Source of the DNA: Conus ventricosus
Lineage: Eukaryota > Mollusca > Gastropoda > Neogastropoda > Conidae
Length of the DNA stretch: 64,000 bases
Direction of reading: 5' to 3'
Assembly (NCBI GenBank): GCA_018398815.1
Contig: CM031620.1
Span: 60,518,634-60,582,633 of the forward strand
Shown: positions 50,940 to 61,472 of the stretch, piece by piece
Position numbering within the stretch: the first letter of the stretch is position 1
How the letters are laid out: the number at the start of each line of letters is the position of its first letter
Made by a program: the position numbers and the translations under genes
The notes under the pieces: generated by a model
The model's database searches: none
Told to the model about the DNA's origin: nothing
The model's input: only the letters and a program-made list of their open reading frames with translations

Positions 50940-53240
50940 CAAACACGTTGATATTATGAGGGAATGGAGAGGGACCAAGAATAAAGAAATGAAGAAAAAA
51001 AAATGGACAGTCAGACATTAGCAACAACAACAACAACAAAACCCAAGTTTACACCACTATCCAACCCACCCATAACGGATTTTCAGTAATGTGCGCACTC
51101 CTCCCTTCCCCGTTGCCAACATATGGGATGAAAAACATACACACATGCGTATTAGTTGCGGACTGAAATCTAACATCCATGTGTTTTGTTAAGATTTTGG
51201 TCAACAGACGTTCTTCGGATTTATTAATTTAATTTAACAAAACACTCTTCAATTATATGAAAGTAATTATGGCTTCAGATATGACCGTCCCTATCCGTTC
51301 ATCATACTCGCCGGTTCGCATACTGTTTCAACCAAAAACTGCGATAAATAAAATATTTACTTTTGTTGCTGCTAAAACCGCAGAACAATTCACTGCGAAG
51401 ATGTAATACTCAGTTTGATCGGGACTGCATTTAGTATAGAGCTGCGAAAACACGGTACGTTTAGTACGTGTGTTTTGTCATTTTTGTAAACAGGCAGCAA
51501 CGTCAACACACTGACAAATATGCTGCACTAATGAAGGCGGTCTGTGCTGGGAAAAAGAAGAAAAAAAACAAACAATTTACGTATATTTGTGCCCGAAACA
51601 AAATGAAATTTTAAAGGGACTGTAAAAATCAATGTAACGGCATGGTGTGATATGAAATTGGCTAAAAAAAAGGAATAAAAATGAAAGGATAGGCATAGCT
51701 AAATTGCATAAAGCCACATTGGATTTAACCGAGAAGAGAGCTGTGGGGAAAAGGCATGAGGGGGACTTGAACGAGTTTTTTCACAAACGTATGTAAGGAA
51801 GATCTTGACAATATCCCACACTGACCGAACGAAATCACAATACCATAAGTGAAATTATTTTATATAATATAATATCAGAAAAGTAGGTTAAATGGTGAAC
51901 TTACAGGCTTGAATAGTTCAAATTTACCAAGTCCTGATGAAAAATGCCCCAGATTGTTAAACTTAAAGCTGATAAAGAAGTTAAAGAAGCACGTGCACCT
52001 TTTGTGTACAAATCCTTGTTCAAACTTCAATATAACATTAAAAGTTTGTAAAATATAAAGGTAGGGACAGTACTGGATTACCGAACCAAGCAGATGTCCA
52101 ATGAATTTCTAAGTAAGTGAAGTAGGTACTTGAGCTGTGCAAGTTTTACATTTTCTGATCAGCTTGTGAAAGTATTACCAAGGATTCATTTAGATAACAG
52201 TTATTAAATGATTCAACCTTTGGATTACTGAATAACATCGTGATAGAACTCGCCTCGACCACTGAGTTTTCATTTGAATTTGCTGCCGAAATTAGATACC
52301 GAGTTTGAAAAATTGTAAAAGAACTAATAGAAATAATTAAAATTGTCAGCAAAAATCTATGGATAGCTGAACTTCAGTTTGCAGTTGTTATTTTAGTAAT
52401 CAAAATATTTTTGGCTCAACACTTGCACTCCTGAATTTACCCGAAAAACATACCTGCGTTAGTGAAATAGATAATAGACAGGCAATGTAATACATAATAG
52501 ACAGACAGTACAGCACACATCAACTCTAGTATACTACCAATTTTATGGCATGTGGTCAGGTTCACCATCTGAAAAGAACTGATGGTGTTGTGAGGTGCTA
52601 GTAGTAGTTATATAGGTAGGTAGGAAAATATGTGAAAATTATGCAACACTTTTCAGTCACAAAATCAAAACGGGCCAGAATCACTCCATATTTGCTGAAA
52701 AAGTATTGGAGTGCATGCTTTTGATCGGCATGAGTTAGTTTGTAAGACAAAATTCAGAGAAATTGTGAGAAAATAGACAGGCATTAGTTTGAAAGAAAAA
52801 ATTCAGAGACATTGTGAGAAAATAGACGGGCATCACAACACTCAAGTATCTTTTCATCATACTCACCATTTGGTTAAAAAAATATTGAATTATATTTAAT
52901 CCAAATAAGGTCACACACAAAGAACACTGTGACTTGAAATGTTCTCACTTTTTTGCACTTTTCTCACATACGGACATGACTTTTCTTTCCGTTTTGTGCT
53001 TTTCTCACATGCACAAACTTCAGTACTTTAGTATGTGGTACTTTTGTTCACCTAGTCAACCCCAAAACAGTCTGTACAGAACAATGACATTCAATTGAAA
53101 ATAGTCTGCTACTTATTATCACACATGATGTAGGGCTTATGTTTCACAGTTATTGAGTACTACTCAGGCCTGGCTGGCAATGAATAATGATCACAACCCA
53201 AATGGATAGGTTTTTTGTTTTTTTTAACTCATTTATTGAG
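50938..53240. other. AT-rich low-copy sequence with short local duplications
   Basis: No gene was recognised. A duplication near 52733-52832 repeats (A)AAATTCAGAGA(A/C)ATTGTGAGAA and AATAGAC(A/G)GGCAT. From 53150 begin short repeated blocks (CTACTCAGGCCTGGCTGGCA versus CTACTCAAGCCTGGTTGGCA). AT-rich composition, with no open frame above about 70 codons. Confidence 0.5.
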
Positions 53241-53254
53241 CACTACTCAAGCCT

Positions 53255-53955
53255 GGTTGGCAGTGTATAAACTATAATGATCACACCCCAGTAGATATAG
53301 TTCACCACAGCTCATACAACAAGCAAGAAAGCTCTTCTCATTCATTATGCTGGTGATGATGACTTTAAATAATAAAATAAAAAAAATTAAGATTGTTGAA
53401 TCGTTCACAGATGAAGGAAAAGGAGTTGGTGTAGCTGATGATAATAAAATTTTGAAGAAAAGTCTGACTGATCATTTCACTCCCAAACAAAATACATCGT
53501 TTGATGCTTTCAGATTTCGTCAGCTGAAACAAAATGCTGGCAAAAGCATGGATTCTTTCCACACTAGATTCAGAAGTCTTGCTGCATATGTGACCAAATC
53601 AGGACGACGTGTGAACACACCAAAGTGAAAACAGTATTTAGTATTTTGTCAAAAACTGAAAAAGACATTTGAATATGACCTGAACCGGAAGTGAAAGAAA
53701 AAGAAAACGTACGGGGGACTGGTAACGTCTGCTACCGAGTAAAGACGGCCCAACACACAAGCTGTGTTCCAGTTAATATTATTTGATTGAAAGTCAGCAT
53801 TATATTTATCTGTATAGTTGAATGACAGAAAACATTCCTACGACTAACTGTACGCAGGTGTTACTGTTAGTAGGAAGATAGACAGGCATCACAACACTCA
53901 AGTATTTGGCAGTGTATAATGATCACACACCAGTAGATATAGTTTACTTTGTCTG
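53255..53955 (+). repeat. Direct repeats flanking the gag fragment
   Basis: TTGGCAGTGTATAAACTATA then ATGATCACACCCCAGTAGAT at 53257-53303 recurs as TTGGCAGTGTATAATGATCA at 53907-53955, including AGTAGATATAGTT. The sequence just before the right copy (ACAGGCATCACAACACTCAA at 53881) also matches 52817-52843. The blocks could be broken LTR-like or local duplication borders; they are too short to decide. Confidence 0.6.
53347..53640 (+). mobile_element. Ty3/gypsy-like gag fragment
   Basis: A 93-codon open frame reads DDNKILKKSLTDHFTPKQNT, then SFDAFRFRQLKQNAGKSMDS and FHTRFRSLAAYV. This matches the gag capsid pattern of Ty3-type LTR retrotransposons (L..YF.P..N...ER..F..R.Q..GES...F...LR.LA..C). 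It stops at TGA in CAAAGTGA, and no zinc knuckle, protease or pol follows. The fragment is bordered on both sides by copies of a short repeat (TTGGCAGTGTATAA...GATCACA). Confidence 0.75.
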
Positions 53956-54084
53956 AATTGAAGAGTGGATCTCCTGAAGGACTTATTGAAAGAAATCCTT
54001 CACAAAGTCACAAACTGAAAGTGAAAAGTCCTGGAATTAAGGGTTTTTGTTTTTTTTTACAAATCAGATGCCAGTATGTTAATA

Positions 54085-54257
54085 TAGTGGATTAAAACTT
54101 ATAAAAGTGGGGTGTAACAAGGTTTTTAAGTACTGAAGGAGTGATCCTCAGGGCGGTCTCTTGGGACCAACACTCTATGGTCAGTGATATGTCTGATATG
54201 TTGCCATATCTTATTAAAATGTCAGCTGATGACAGTTGACACAAAAGCATACTGCAG

Positions 54258-54322
<65 letters not shown>

Positions 54323-54850
54323 TCTTCTCTAAGACAGTATTTTTTAACTAATTAGATGAACAAAGTTATGGCAGATAAAGTTGAATGGTAATAAGTGCAA
54401 TACACTTAATGTTGCTTTTTAACTAATTAGATGAACAGAGTTACGGCAGATAAAGTCGAATGGTAATAAATGCAGTACACTTAATGTTGCTTAAAATGAC
54501 TTTATGTTTACATATTTTCTATTGATGAGGAAAATATGGAGATGTAAAAGGACTTGGGAATTTCAGTGGACAAAGATTTTACTTCTAGCATCATATTAAT
54601 GCTGTATTTGAAAAAGGTCAATAGAATAGTACTTTAGCATGCATGATCATCTATTTTATCTAGTTTCAAAATAAAAGGATGTAATGGTTCCTTTAATCAA
54701 ATCACAAGTTAGACCATTACTAGAAAATGGAAATGTGGTATGGTCCCCATACCTTAGTCTTTGAACTTAATGGAAAATGTTTGCGGAAAATTTACCATGC
54801 AAAAAATTATCTAGGTATGCATAATTACTTTGACATAATGTGTAATATGA
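54085..54850 (+). mobile_element. Heavily decayed LINE reverse transcriptase with a 75-bp internal duplication
   Basis: Across many frameshifts the plus strand shows LLGPTL (54160s), SDMSDMLPYLIKMSADD (54185-54235, the Y/FADD box as SADD), a (CA)n insertion at 54261-54320, and then DVKGLGISVDKDFT (54540s), NAVFEKVNRI and RPLLENGNVVWSPYLSL (54710-54765). This order is that of the palm and thumb of CR1-like pol. A 75-bp tandem duplication (54342-54416 and 54417-54491) lies between. The copy is old and dead. Confidence 0.7.
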
Positions 54851-55069
54851 ACCGCTGCTATGACCAAATGCATACGACATTGACCATTGTCTTGTGTTTA
54901 GGTTAATAATGTCTGTTGGTGAGTTGATTTCATGCCTGTCACAGTATCATTGACCAGTGTTTATGCTTTGGTTAAATTCACACATGGGTTTGACTCCCAT
55001 GTTAAATAAATGAGTGCATGTAATCATTCATATTGTTTCAGTTGTATGTGTATCTGTGCCTTTCAGGTT

Positions 55070-55072
<3 letters not shown>

Positions 55073-55124
<52 letters not shown>
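55073..55124 (+). repeat. (GT)n microsatellite
   Basis: Pure GT repeat directly upstream of a possible acceptor site. Confidence 0.95.
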
Positions 55125-55150
55125 TAAACTTCGTATTGGCATTTTCTCAG

Positions 55151-55258
55151 CAATTACAAGTGCTGGCAAGACCACACTCTGCACGTTCTGAGGAACAGTT
55201 CTCAGACCTCTCCAGCCATCTGCTGCATAACGATGTCAATGACTGGCAATGGCCATAA
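55151..55258 (+). CDS. Possible terminal exon of an unidentified gene
   Basis: After an acceptor-like TTTTCTCAG the plus strand reads 35 codons, QLQVLARPHSARSEEQFSDL then SSHLLHNDVNDWQWP, and a TAA stop at 55256. Its composition is unlike the surrounding AT-rich DNA and looks protein-like (acidic and amphipathic, no repeat bias). It would be the last exon of a gene upstream of KANSL2 on the same strand, but no other exon of that gene was found in the preceding 10 kb. I do not recognise the protein. The reading phase is assumed. Confidence 0.4.
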   Translation, partial: QLQVLARPHSARSEEQFSDLSSHLLHNDVNDWQWP

Positions 55259-55446
55259 ATTTGTGATGAATATTTTCACTATTTCAGCAATGTTTTCATT
55301 TTTATAATATTGACGTTTTCTTTTTCATTCTGATCTGTTACAGTTAATCCTTTAGACGCTTAAATGACTTATAAGAGATATCATGATATTATGTGATTAT
55401 TGTAACAAGTACTAAATTAAACAGTGTCAAAATCAGGCCTGTTAGA

Positions 55447-55503
<57 letters not shown>

Positions 55504-55800
55504 CATGTGTGCATGTTTGCGCGCATGTGTGTGTGTGTGAGAACCTCTGAGCATATTTTTCTTAATCTTTTCTATTTCCAATCACATTTAACCCAAGAAT
55601 GGCATTGTGGGATATCTGCCTAGGGGATTTCACCCTCCCTGTCAGAAGCAAACAAACAAAAACTGCTATGTCTAAGATACTTGCCATTGTGGTTTGAACT
55701 AAAATGACGTAGTTGTTGTTAGTTGAAAAAGGCACATTGCCTCTCTTCTTGTTGAAAATGAAATCTTTACAGTCGTAGACAGTTTGACTGTGACTGGCGG

Positions 55801-55863
<63 letters not shown>

Positions 55864-56374
55864 AATTACAAGGATTGATTAGGCTGTTGAGGTGAAGGCA
55901 CGCCTAGGAAATAATGATAATCACAGCAGCCTTGCACAAAATTTACTTCAGCCAATTGGCATGCAGAAACAGCTTTACACTACTTCATGTTCAATATGTG
56001 GTCGGTGATCATGAGTACATTTGTACATGAAAAACATTGCAGTGCAATTGGCACTATCCGTGCTGCCCGAAGGGTGGAAACAAAACATCTGTCACATGGC
56101 TCTTGCACGCAGAGAGATGGTGGTTATATCCCTTCACTATGCAATGGTTGGGGGAAAACAGATCTGTATACTTTCTGCCTCTTCAGCGATTGACACTGTT
56201 TATTGCTGAGCAACAGCAGTGGCTGTCAGAAAGAAAAGGAGAGAGAGCTTTTTTTTTTCTGAAGTCTGTAGAAATCTGCATATCTGCATTGATGTCTGCA
56301 TATTTAAGATATTGCCTTGGTGTGTAATGATAGTAATAGTTGTAGTGATAATTATTATTGGTCTGAACTTGCAG
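55259..56374. other. Intergenic or 5' flanking region of KANSL2
   Basis: AT-rich DNA with (GA)n at 55451-55498 and (GT)n at 55804-55860. It must hold the promoter or a 5' UTR intron of KANSL2. I see no TATA box or other motif that I would call. Acceptor-like sequence GTCTGAACTTGCAG ends at 56374. Confidence 0.5.
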
Positions 56375-56636
56375 AGAGGTCGGCAAATAAAGACGGACCA
56401 TGCTGCGAGGAAAAGCAGCTTTGATCCGCAACATAAAGGCGGGGGGTGCTTCGGAGCGACTGCCATGTGCGTACAGCCATCGGCCCTGCACTCAGCCTCG
56501 CCTGGACAACTTCGACTACTGCGTGAAGCACATTTTGGGAAGACAAGAGTAGTCCCTTCAAGCAGTGCAGCTTCACAGCGCCCAAAACCAACCGGCGATG
56601 CACCAACGCAGCACCCAAGTCGGATCGCAAAGAAGG
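56375..56636 (+). CDS. KANSL2: KANSL2 exon with start codon (NSL complex subunit 2)
   Basis: KANSL2 is a subunit of the nuclear NSL complex, in which the acetyltransferase KAT8/MOF acetylates histone H4. The ATG at 56400 is chosen because TAA precedes it in frame (56388) and the frame leads straight into the family core. That core is LPCAYSHRPCTQPRLDNFDY then CVKHIL, and, after one extra G in the G run at 56537-56539, PFKQCSFTAPKTNRRCTNAA. The Cys/Cys/Cys/His then Cys/Cys pattern is the first zf-C3Hc3H zinc domain, completed by Cys-Leu-Glu-His in the next exon. Human KANSL2 reads very similarly here, including the HILEDK block. An acceptor (TTGCAG) at 56374 implies an upstream non-coding exon, and the donor is GTACTA at 56637. 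The +1 frameshift is probably a sequencing error. Confidence 0.88.
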
Positions 56637-57860
56637 GTACTAGTCTCTAGAGTTTTATGCTAATCATACCTAAACCAGCAGAAGGTGTACTATTACAGCA
56701 CCCAGCTGTGATTGCAATTAAGGATACTATCCTCTCTCTTTTGAACCAGTCATCCAGCACACTAAAACCAATGATAATTCTTATGCAATTGTTCGGCTGT
56801 AAATTTTTTTGCTTTCGTCAAACAGCCCTGATGTAGCCCTTTGCGGTCGGCTGGGCTATAAGCAACATTATCTTATCTTGCTTTCGTCAAATCTTCAATC
56901 CTGTTGCCATGATAAAACCTATGGTGTTCTCGAGGTCTTGACGGCTGCCCCAAAGCTGCATCTGCAGTTCTGCACCCTTTGCCAGGTTTGATGCTGGAGA
57001 ACATCATGGCTGGGCAGTGTTGGGAGGATGTGTTTTGGTTGTGATCTAACATGCAAGTTCAGCCCATTATGTCACTAAAACATACCAGAATTTACTGTGA
57101 CGCAATGATTTTCTCTTATATGTATTACAGCTCCGAGCAGAGCTTCAGTAAAAGCATTTTCATCCGATACGCCATGGCTAAAGTCGATAAAAACTTAAAC
57201 TTTTCTTGGCGCTTTAGAACTTTCTCAATCTATGAACAGCTTCCGCTTGAGAACTCTTGTCTACTGAAAACCAACAACAATGGTTAAAATGAACCACCCA
57301 GTCTATTATTGAACCACAATGATTTGGCCAAGCGCATAAAGCATGGAAAACCGTATGAAATTTGGCAGAATCAAATCGGCAGTTCAGCTGTGGCTTGCGG
57401 GTGGTAATCAAACGAACTGAACAGAGCAGTTTATGCAACATGACAGATTCCGATAATTAAAATGGTTCTGTGATGGATGTATGATTTTGTTGCACACAGT
57501 GCGAGAGTGGTCATGATTTCGTTATGATGTGGTTATGATCAAAATATGAATCTCGGTGATTTCTAGTGATGTCAATGAAGGATAAAGTATTGATACTTCA
57601 TCTTTTTCATTCCACCTCACCCCCCCCCCCCCCCCCCCCCCCTTTTCCAGTCTAACCCTTAAGTTATTTTCATTAATAGCTAAGTATTCATTCATCCACA
57701 CTCGTTTTTCCCTGGTACAAGTTTTCGTTCTGTTGTTTGTTTGTCTGTGGTGTTGTTCTGCCTGACAAAAAACTAGTGGATCAAGGTTTGTTTCATGGTT
57801 TGTCTTGTTCATCTGGCAGCTCAGTACTTCACCATTTGTTTGTCTGTGATGTTTCAGCAG
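56637..57860 (+). other. KANSL2: KANSL2 intron 1
   Basis: It lies between the donor at 56637 and an acceptor ending TTTCAGCAG at 57860 (or TTTCAG at 57857). It holds the 55-bp retroposon at 56823-56877 and a C tract at 57621-57642. Short frames within it are unrecognised. Confidence 0.8.
56823..56877 (+). mobile_element. Tiny 55-bp retroposon with 14-bp target-site duplication
   Basis: The insert begins CAGCCCTGATGTAGCCC and contains GGCTGGGCTATAAGCAACAT followed by a TATCTTATC tail. Perfect 14-bp direct repeats TTGCTTTCGTCAAA flank it at 56809-56822 and 56878-56891. Such duplications are the mark of target-primed retrotransposition. Related 3' ends lie at 36686-36712 and 42405-42430. It is probably the severely 5'-truncated 3' end of a SINE or LINE. 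Confidence 0.85.
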
Positions 57861-58047
57861 GTTGTGTTTGGAGCACGCTAAGCGTCTGGTGCTGTCTCGT
57901 CAGCGCTCAGGCAGAAACAGCGTGTCAGGGAGACAGCGGAAAGTCTGTTGGAGGAACTGGCCTCATCCAGTGCTGCGGCGTCTGACACTGCCAGTGACAC
58001 AAAGCGCATGCACAGGCTGGTGGACAGCATAGCCAGCAAAGCTCTAG
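57861..58047 (+). CDS. KANSL2: KANSL2 second coding exon
   Basis: The exon starts with LCLEHAKRLVLSRQ, which supplies the Cys and His that close the C3Hc3H zinc domain begun in the first exon (human: FCAEHVRRN). After one missing base near 57904 it continues QKQRVRETAESLLEELASSS then DTKRMHRLVDSIASKAL to the donor CTAG|GTCAGT at 58048, in phase 1. The first exon ends with GG, so the first G of this exon completes a glycine codon. An alternative acceptor three bases earlier would add one residue. The Ser/Ala-rich helical linker corresponds to the variable linker of the human protein. Confidence 0.8.
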
Positions 58048-59017
58048 GTCAGTGAGTGTAGAAAGAAAAAAATCCTGCTGTGGTGGTGGGGTGTTGTTTT
58101 GCTTACTGTCTCCATCGTACACTACTCCGAAGGCTGTTATTCCAGTCAGGGGGTTAGACCCACTCTCTAGTTCAGGACAAGCAGTCGCTGAAATTGAAAT
58201 TTGACTTGTTGGGGAAAAAAAAGTTACATGTTCAACTTCCAGTGCCCTCCCCCCCCCCCCCCCCCCCCCCCCCTTTACTAAAATTTCTGTTCATTTACCT
58301 TTTTGTTTATTATGTTTTAGCCTCGCCCCTACCCACCCCACCACCATTACTCACCTGTTCCTTTGCTCCCTCCTGACTCCTTGTTCGTTATCTCCACCCA
58401 CTCAGTCCTCCCTGATTTCATTGCTCATGGCTGACTAGTGTTCTTCTTTGCCTCTCTCTGTAACGTTCTGACGTTCTCTGGGTTGGCCTTTAATTAAGGT
58501 GAAGAATTGTGTTTCATGAGTGCTGTTAAAGCAGGCTGCTGACTGCCTTGAAGGGGGATTAGTTGGTTCTCTTCTGTCACGTTTCCACAGTCTGGCTGTG
58601 TACCTCATCTGAGGAAGGCTTTCTGTCAAAATGTTGTGTTTTTTACAGGTATGTATTTGTGTAGTTGGTTTGAATGATAGATTCGTATAAAGCATTATGG
58701 TTTTTAGTTATCTAATAACATCCTTTTAATTTTGGTCATTATCTCGTCACTTGTTTTCAGTCAGATCAGTCCGTTTATTAGGGTGTTTTCGTCTGCCGTA
58801 TAGATGTTTGTTGGTGAGTTGGTTTTTAATATAATAGGTTTTAGAGTGGGGACCATTTATTTTTTGTCAGTGTTATCTGTTGGATGGTTACTAGCTTTAA
58901 TGTATGGATTTGTTTTATCTTGTGGAAAAGGTATTATATTCCACTCCTCCCCCTCTCTCTCCTCATTCCCCTCTCCTGTCCCCCCTTCCCTTCTACACAC
59001 ACACATTCACACACATA

Positions 59018-59093
<76 letters not shown>

Positions 59094-60043
59094 GTGGGCC
59101 CACATACATATACGCTCGCGCGCGCGCACACGCACACACACACACACACACACCACACACACACCTTTGGGACATTTTATTCTCTCTCATTTAATTTTTT
59201 GTGCTAATTTTATTGGCGTTTCTTTGAGCACTCACATACCTTCCTCAGCCCCACCCACTTCTTCCACTTCGCCCTCCCCAAACCCCATAGCTCATCATGG
59301 CTTCTATGTGGTCTTTTGTGCCCCTCCTTACCTGTGTGACTGCTTGGGATTCCTGTTGCCAGGATAAATGCATGTTGATTTCCATCTGTCCTTCCTTTCT
59401 CCCTTCATTTATCACCCTGTTGGATTTTGGTCTGATTTCGTGGTCGGCGATAGTTCAGTCAGGTCTATTTTCAGTGGGTAAAGGTCCATGAGTTGGGTGG
59501 TTCTCCACCCCTCCTTCCTCTCCCTTCTTTTCCGTCCCTTGAGGTATCACTGCTTATGTTTATTGCTGTTCACAGTTGACCTGATGAATATTGGTAATAA
59601 ATTGAAATTTGTGTTTTTTACAGAGTAAAAGAAAAACCTGTAATCTGTCAGTGTACAACAGTGGATGGATGTGGTGGCTTATTTGATGAGCACATTATAG
59701 CATACAGGCACTGTTTGTCTGCAGATGCTTTGATATTTGCACAAGTGCATGTGTACTTGTATGAGGGAACACTTGTATCCTCACAAAGGCACTGAGTTTG
59801 GAACACTAATTGCAGAGTTGTACCTTGGCAAAAGCCATATATTCATATGATTCATTTTCATGTCATGTGAATATTTGAATAATTCTTTCTGATCATGACT
59901 TTTTTGTTTGTTGCATGTTCAAAGTTAGTGAACTTAGGAGTGTAGGAAGAGTTCTGAATGGAATGAAATCCGAATTATGACTGATGTGTAATTGGTGGAG
60001 AGTGTCGCTCTTTCAGTGATGGTAAGTTGATGTATGATCACAG
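58048..60043 (+). other. KANSL2: KANSL2 intron 2
   Basis: About 2 kb holding a C tract (58247-58273), a CTGAGGAAG motif (about 58608-58650), (CA)n at 58997-59164 with a CG alternation near 59116-59130, and otherwise low-copy sequence. No coding relic was recognised. Confidence 0.75.
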
Positions 60044-60158
60044 AATATGCCAGCTCCAGTGATTCAGACACAGAGGTGCCATCGGTGGACCAAGCCTGGC
60101 GAAGAGACAATGACAGCGATGCTGAAAGTATCGACAGCGAACAGGAGGACCCTCTGAA
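60044..60158 (+). CDS. KANSL2: KANSL2 third coding exon
   Basis: Joining phase 1 from the previous exon gives a Glu codon and then YASSSDSDTEVPSVDQAWRR, then DNDSDAESIDSEQEDPL, split before the last base of a Lys codon at the donor GTGAGT (60159). Human KANSL2 has the same acidic block ([20 protein letters not shown] then QEDPLK), which makes the gene assignment secure. The exon is intact with no frameshift. The next expected exon, beginning near the human HAGVYTAEEV region, is not found before the window ends. Confidence 0.9.
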
Positions 60159-60360
60159 GTGAGTAGCGTTTAAGTTTGTTTCAGCATTGCTTTTCTTTAC
60201 ACCCCTTTCTGACAGAGTAGTTTCATCTTTTGTGCAGAGCTGCCAAATGCCTCGCTGCTGCTACACTTTGTGACAGCATGCTACACCAAATCAGGGGTGG
60301 GATTTTTCCGTGGATTTCCACGGTAGATCCTTGTTCATTCCGCGTAACAGCGTGTCAGTT
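60159..60360 (+). other. KANSL2: Start of KANSL2 intron 3
   Basis: Intronic sequence following the GTGAGT donor. The intron extends beyond the right edge (at least 3.8 kb) and holds the elements listed after this. Confidence 0.75.
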
Positions 60361-60479
60361 CCATGGAAGCGATCTGTGATTCATGTCTTCAAAAACATCG
60401 GGTGTCATTTATCCACAAACTGTTCGACATTCTTAAACGGCTTGGATTCGCAGTTAACTTGGTAACTTTCTCCTTCCGG

Positions 60480-60792
60480 TTTTGCGATCTTCAAAACGGC
60501 GACATGTCGAAGAGATGTCGTTTCACGCGGAGAAATGTTTCCTGCGACAGTTCTTTGAAGAACAAGTGAAAGTGGGACTGGTTGGAGAGTAAGGTGGATG
60601 ATGATGAAGTGATAGGCCAGTTCATAGCCAAACTTAATGCCTGTGGCCTTGCTTACTGCAATCTTTGCCGAGTGCAAATAAATTACAGTTCATGCGGAAA
60701 AGTTGCTTTGGTGGATCACATTAAAAGCAACAAGCACAAGACAGCTCTGGATCAGCGGACAAAATTACTGCAAGATGTCCAGCTCCACACTT
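60480..60792 (+). mobile_element. Zinc-finger fragment, hAT/CGGBP1-like
   Basis: Across one break near 60568 the plus strand reads MSKRCRFT, then WLESKVDDDEVIGQFIAKLN, then CGLAYCNLCRVQINYSSCGK and VALVDHIKSNKHKTALDQR to a stop at 60792. CxxC followed 16 residues later by HxxxxxH forms a single BED- or C2H2-like finger of the type found at the N-terminus of hAT transposases and of CGGBP1-like proteins derived from them. No transposase catalytic or dimerisation domain follows. The stop falls inside a hairpin. Confidence 0.6.
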
Positions 60793-60819
60793 AGGAGCTG
60801 GACATCTTGCATTAATTTT
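60761..60819. repeat. Near-perfect hairpin, 26-bp arms
   Basis: GCAAGATGTCCAGCTCC (60770-60786) is exactly complementary to GGAGCTGGACATCTTGC (60794-60810) across a 7-base loop. Nine more bases on each side pair with one mismatch. It lies at the end of the zinc-finger fragment. It may be a local inverted duplication or the remnant of a terminal inverted repeat. Confidence 0.9.
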
Positions 60820-61472
60820 GTGTGCTATTAGGTTGAAAAGGAACTCCTCTCATCTACACTTGGTCCAAGTTGTGAAAGATAGTAAGTATTAGTATAGTTG
60901 ATTTTTATAGCTTTTTGTGGTAAAAAACAAAACAAAACAATATTGGCTTTTCCTTTAAAATTTGTTAATTTCAGTCACAAAATGCACCAGATTGCACAGA
61001 ATTGAATGTGGCAACCCAATTTTCTTGGGGGGGGGGGGGGGGGGGGGGGGCATGCCCCAGACCCCTAGACTGTTTCCTCTTTTTTCCTTTATGGAGAGTC
61101 CACCCCTGCAAATTAAGAAGCAGAAGACCCCTCTTCTCAGACTTAACTGTGGTTTAAACAATCACAAGTTAATGCACATCCGTAAACTGTAGACGTATCT
61201 CGGCAAAAGTTGCTGTGTTCAGTAAGCAGAGGAAGAAAAATGGGGACAAAAAATCGCTCAAAGGAATTGCAGGTTTCCCACCATATCAGTTGGTTTTGTT
61301 GTTGGTCATTTAGACGTCTGTAGGGTAACCCTCTGCCTACCACCTGATTTTGTGCTACATGAGTATGAGAATACTGTGCCAAGTATGGTAACTCCCTAAC
61401 AATACATACTCATGATAAAGAAACCTAAAAAAAAACACAAAAAAACCCGAACAGGCTAATTCAGCTGAATAC
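60820..61472. other. Intronic spacer with a poly-G tract
   Basis: Low-copy sequence with a G tract at 61027-61050. No gene was recognised. Confidence 0.5.

Noticed and set aside
56219..56650. The 143-codon open frame covering the first KANSL2 exon
   Set aside because: It is out of phase with the conserved KANSL2 frame, which begins at 56400 in another phase and needs one base correction. This frame translates to unrelated sequence.
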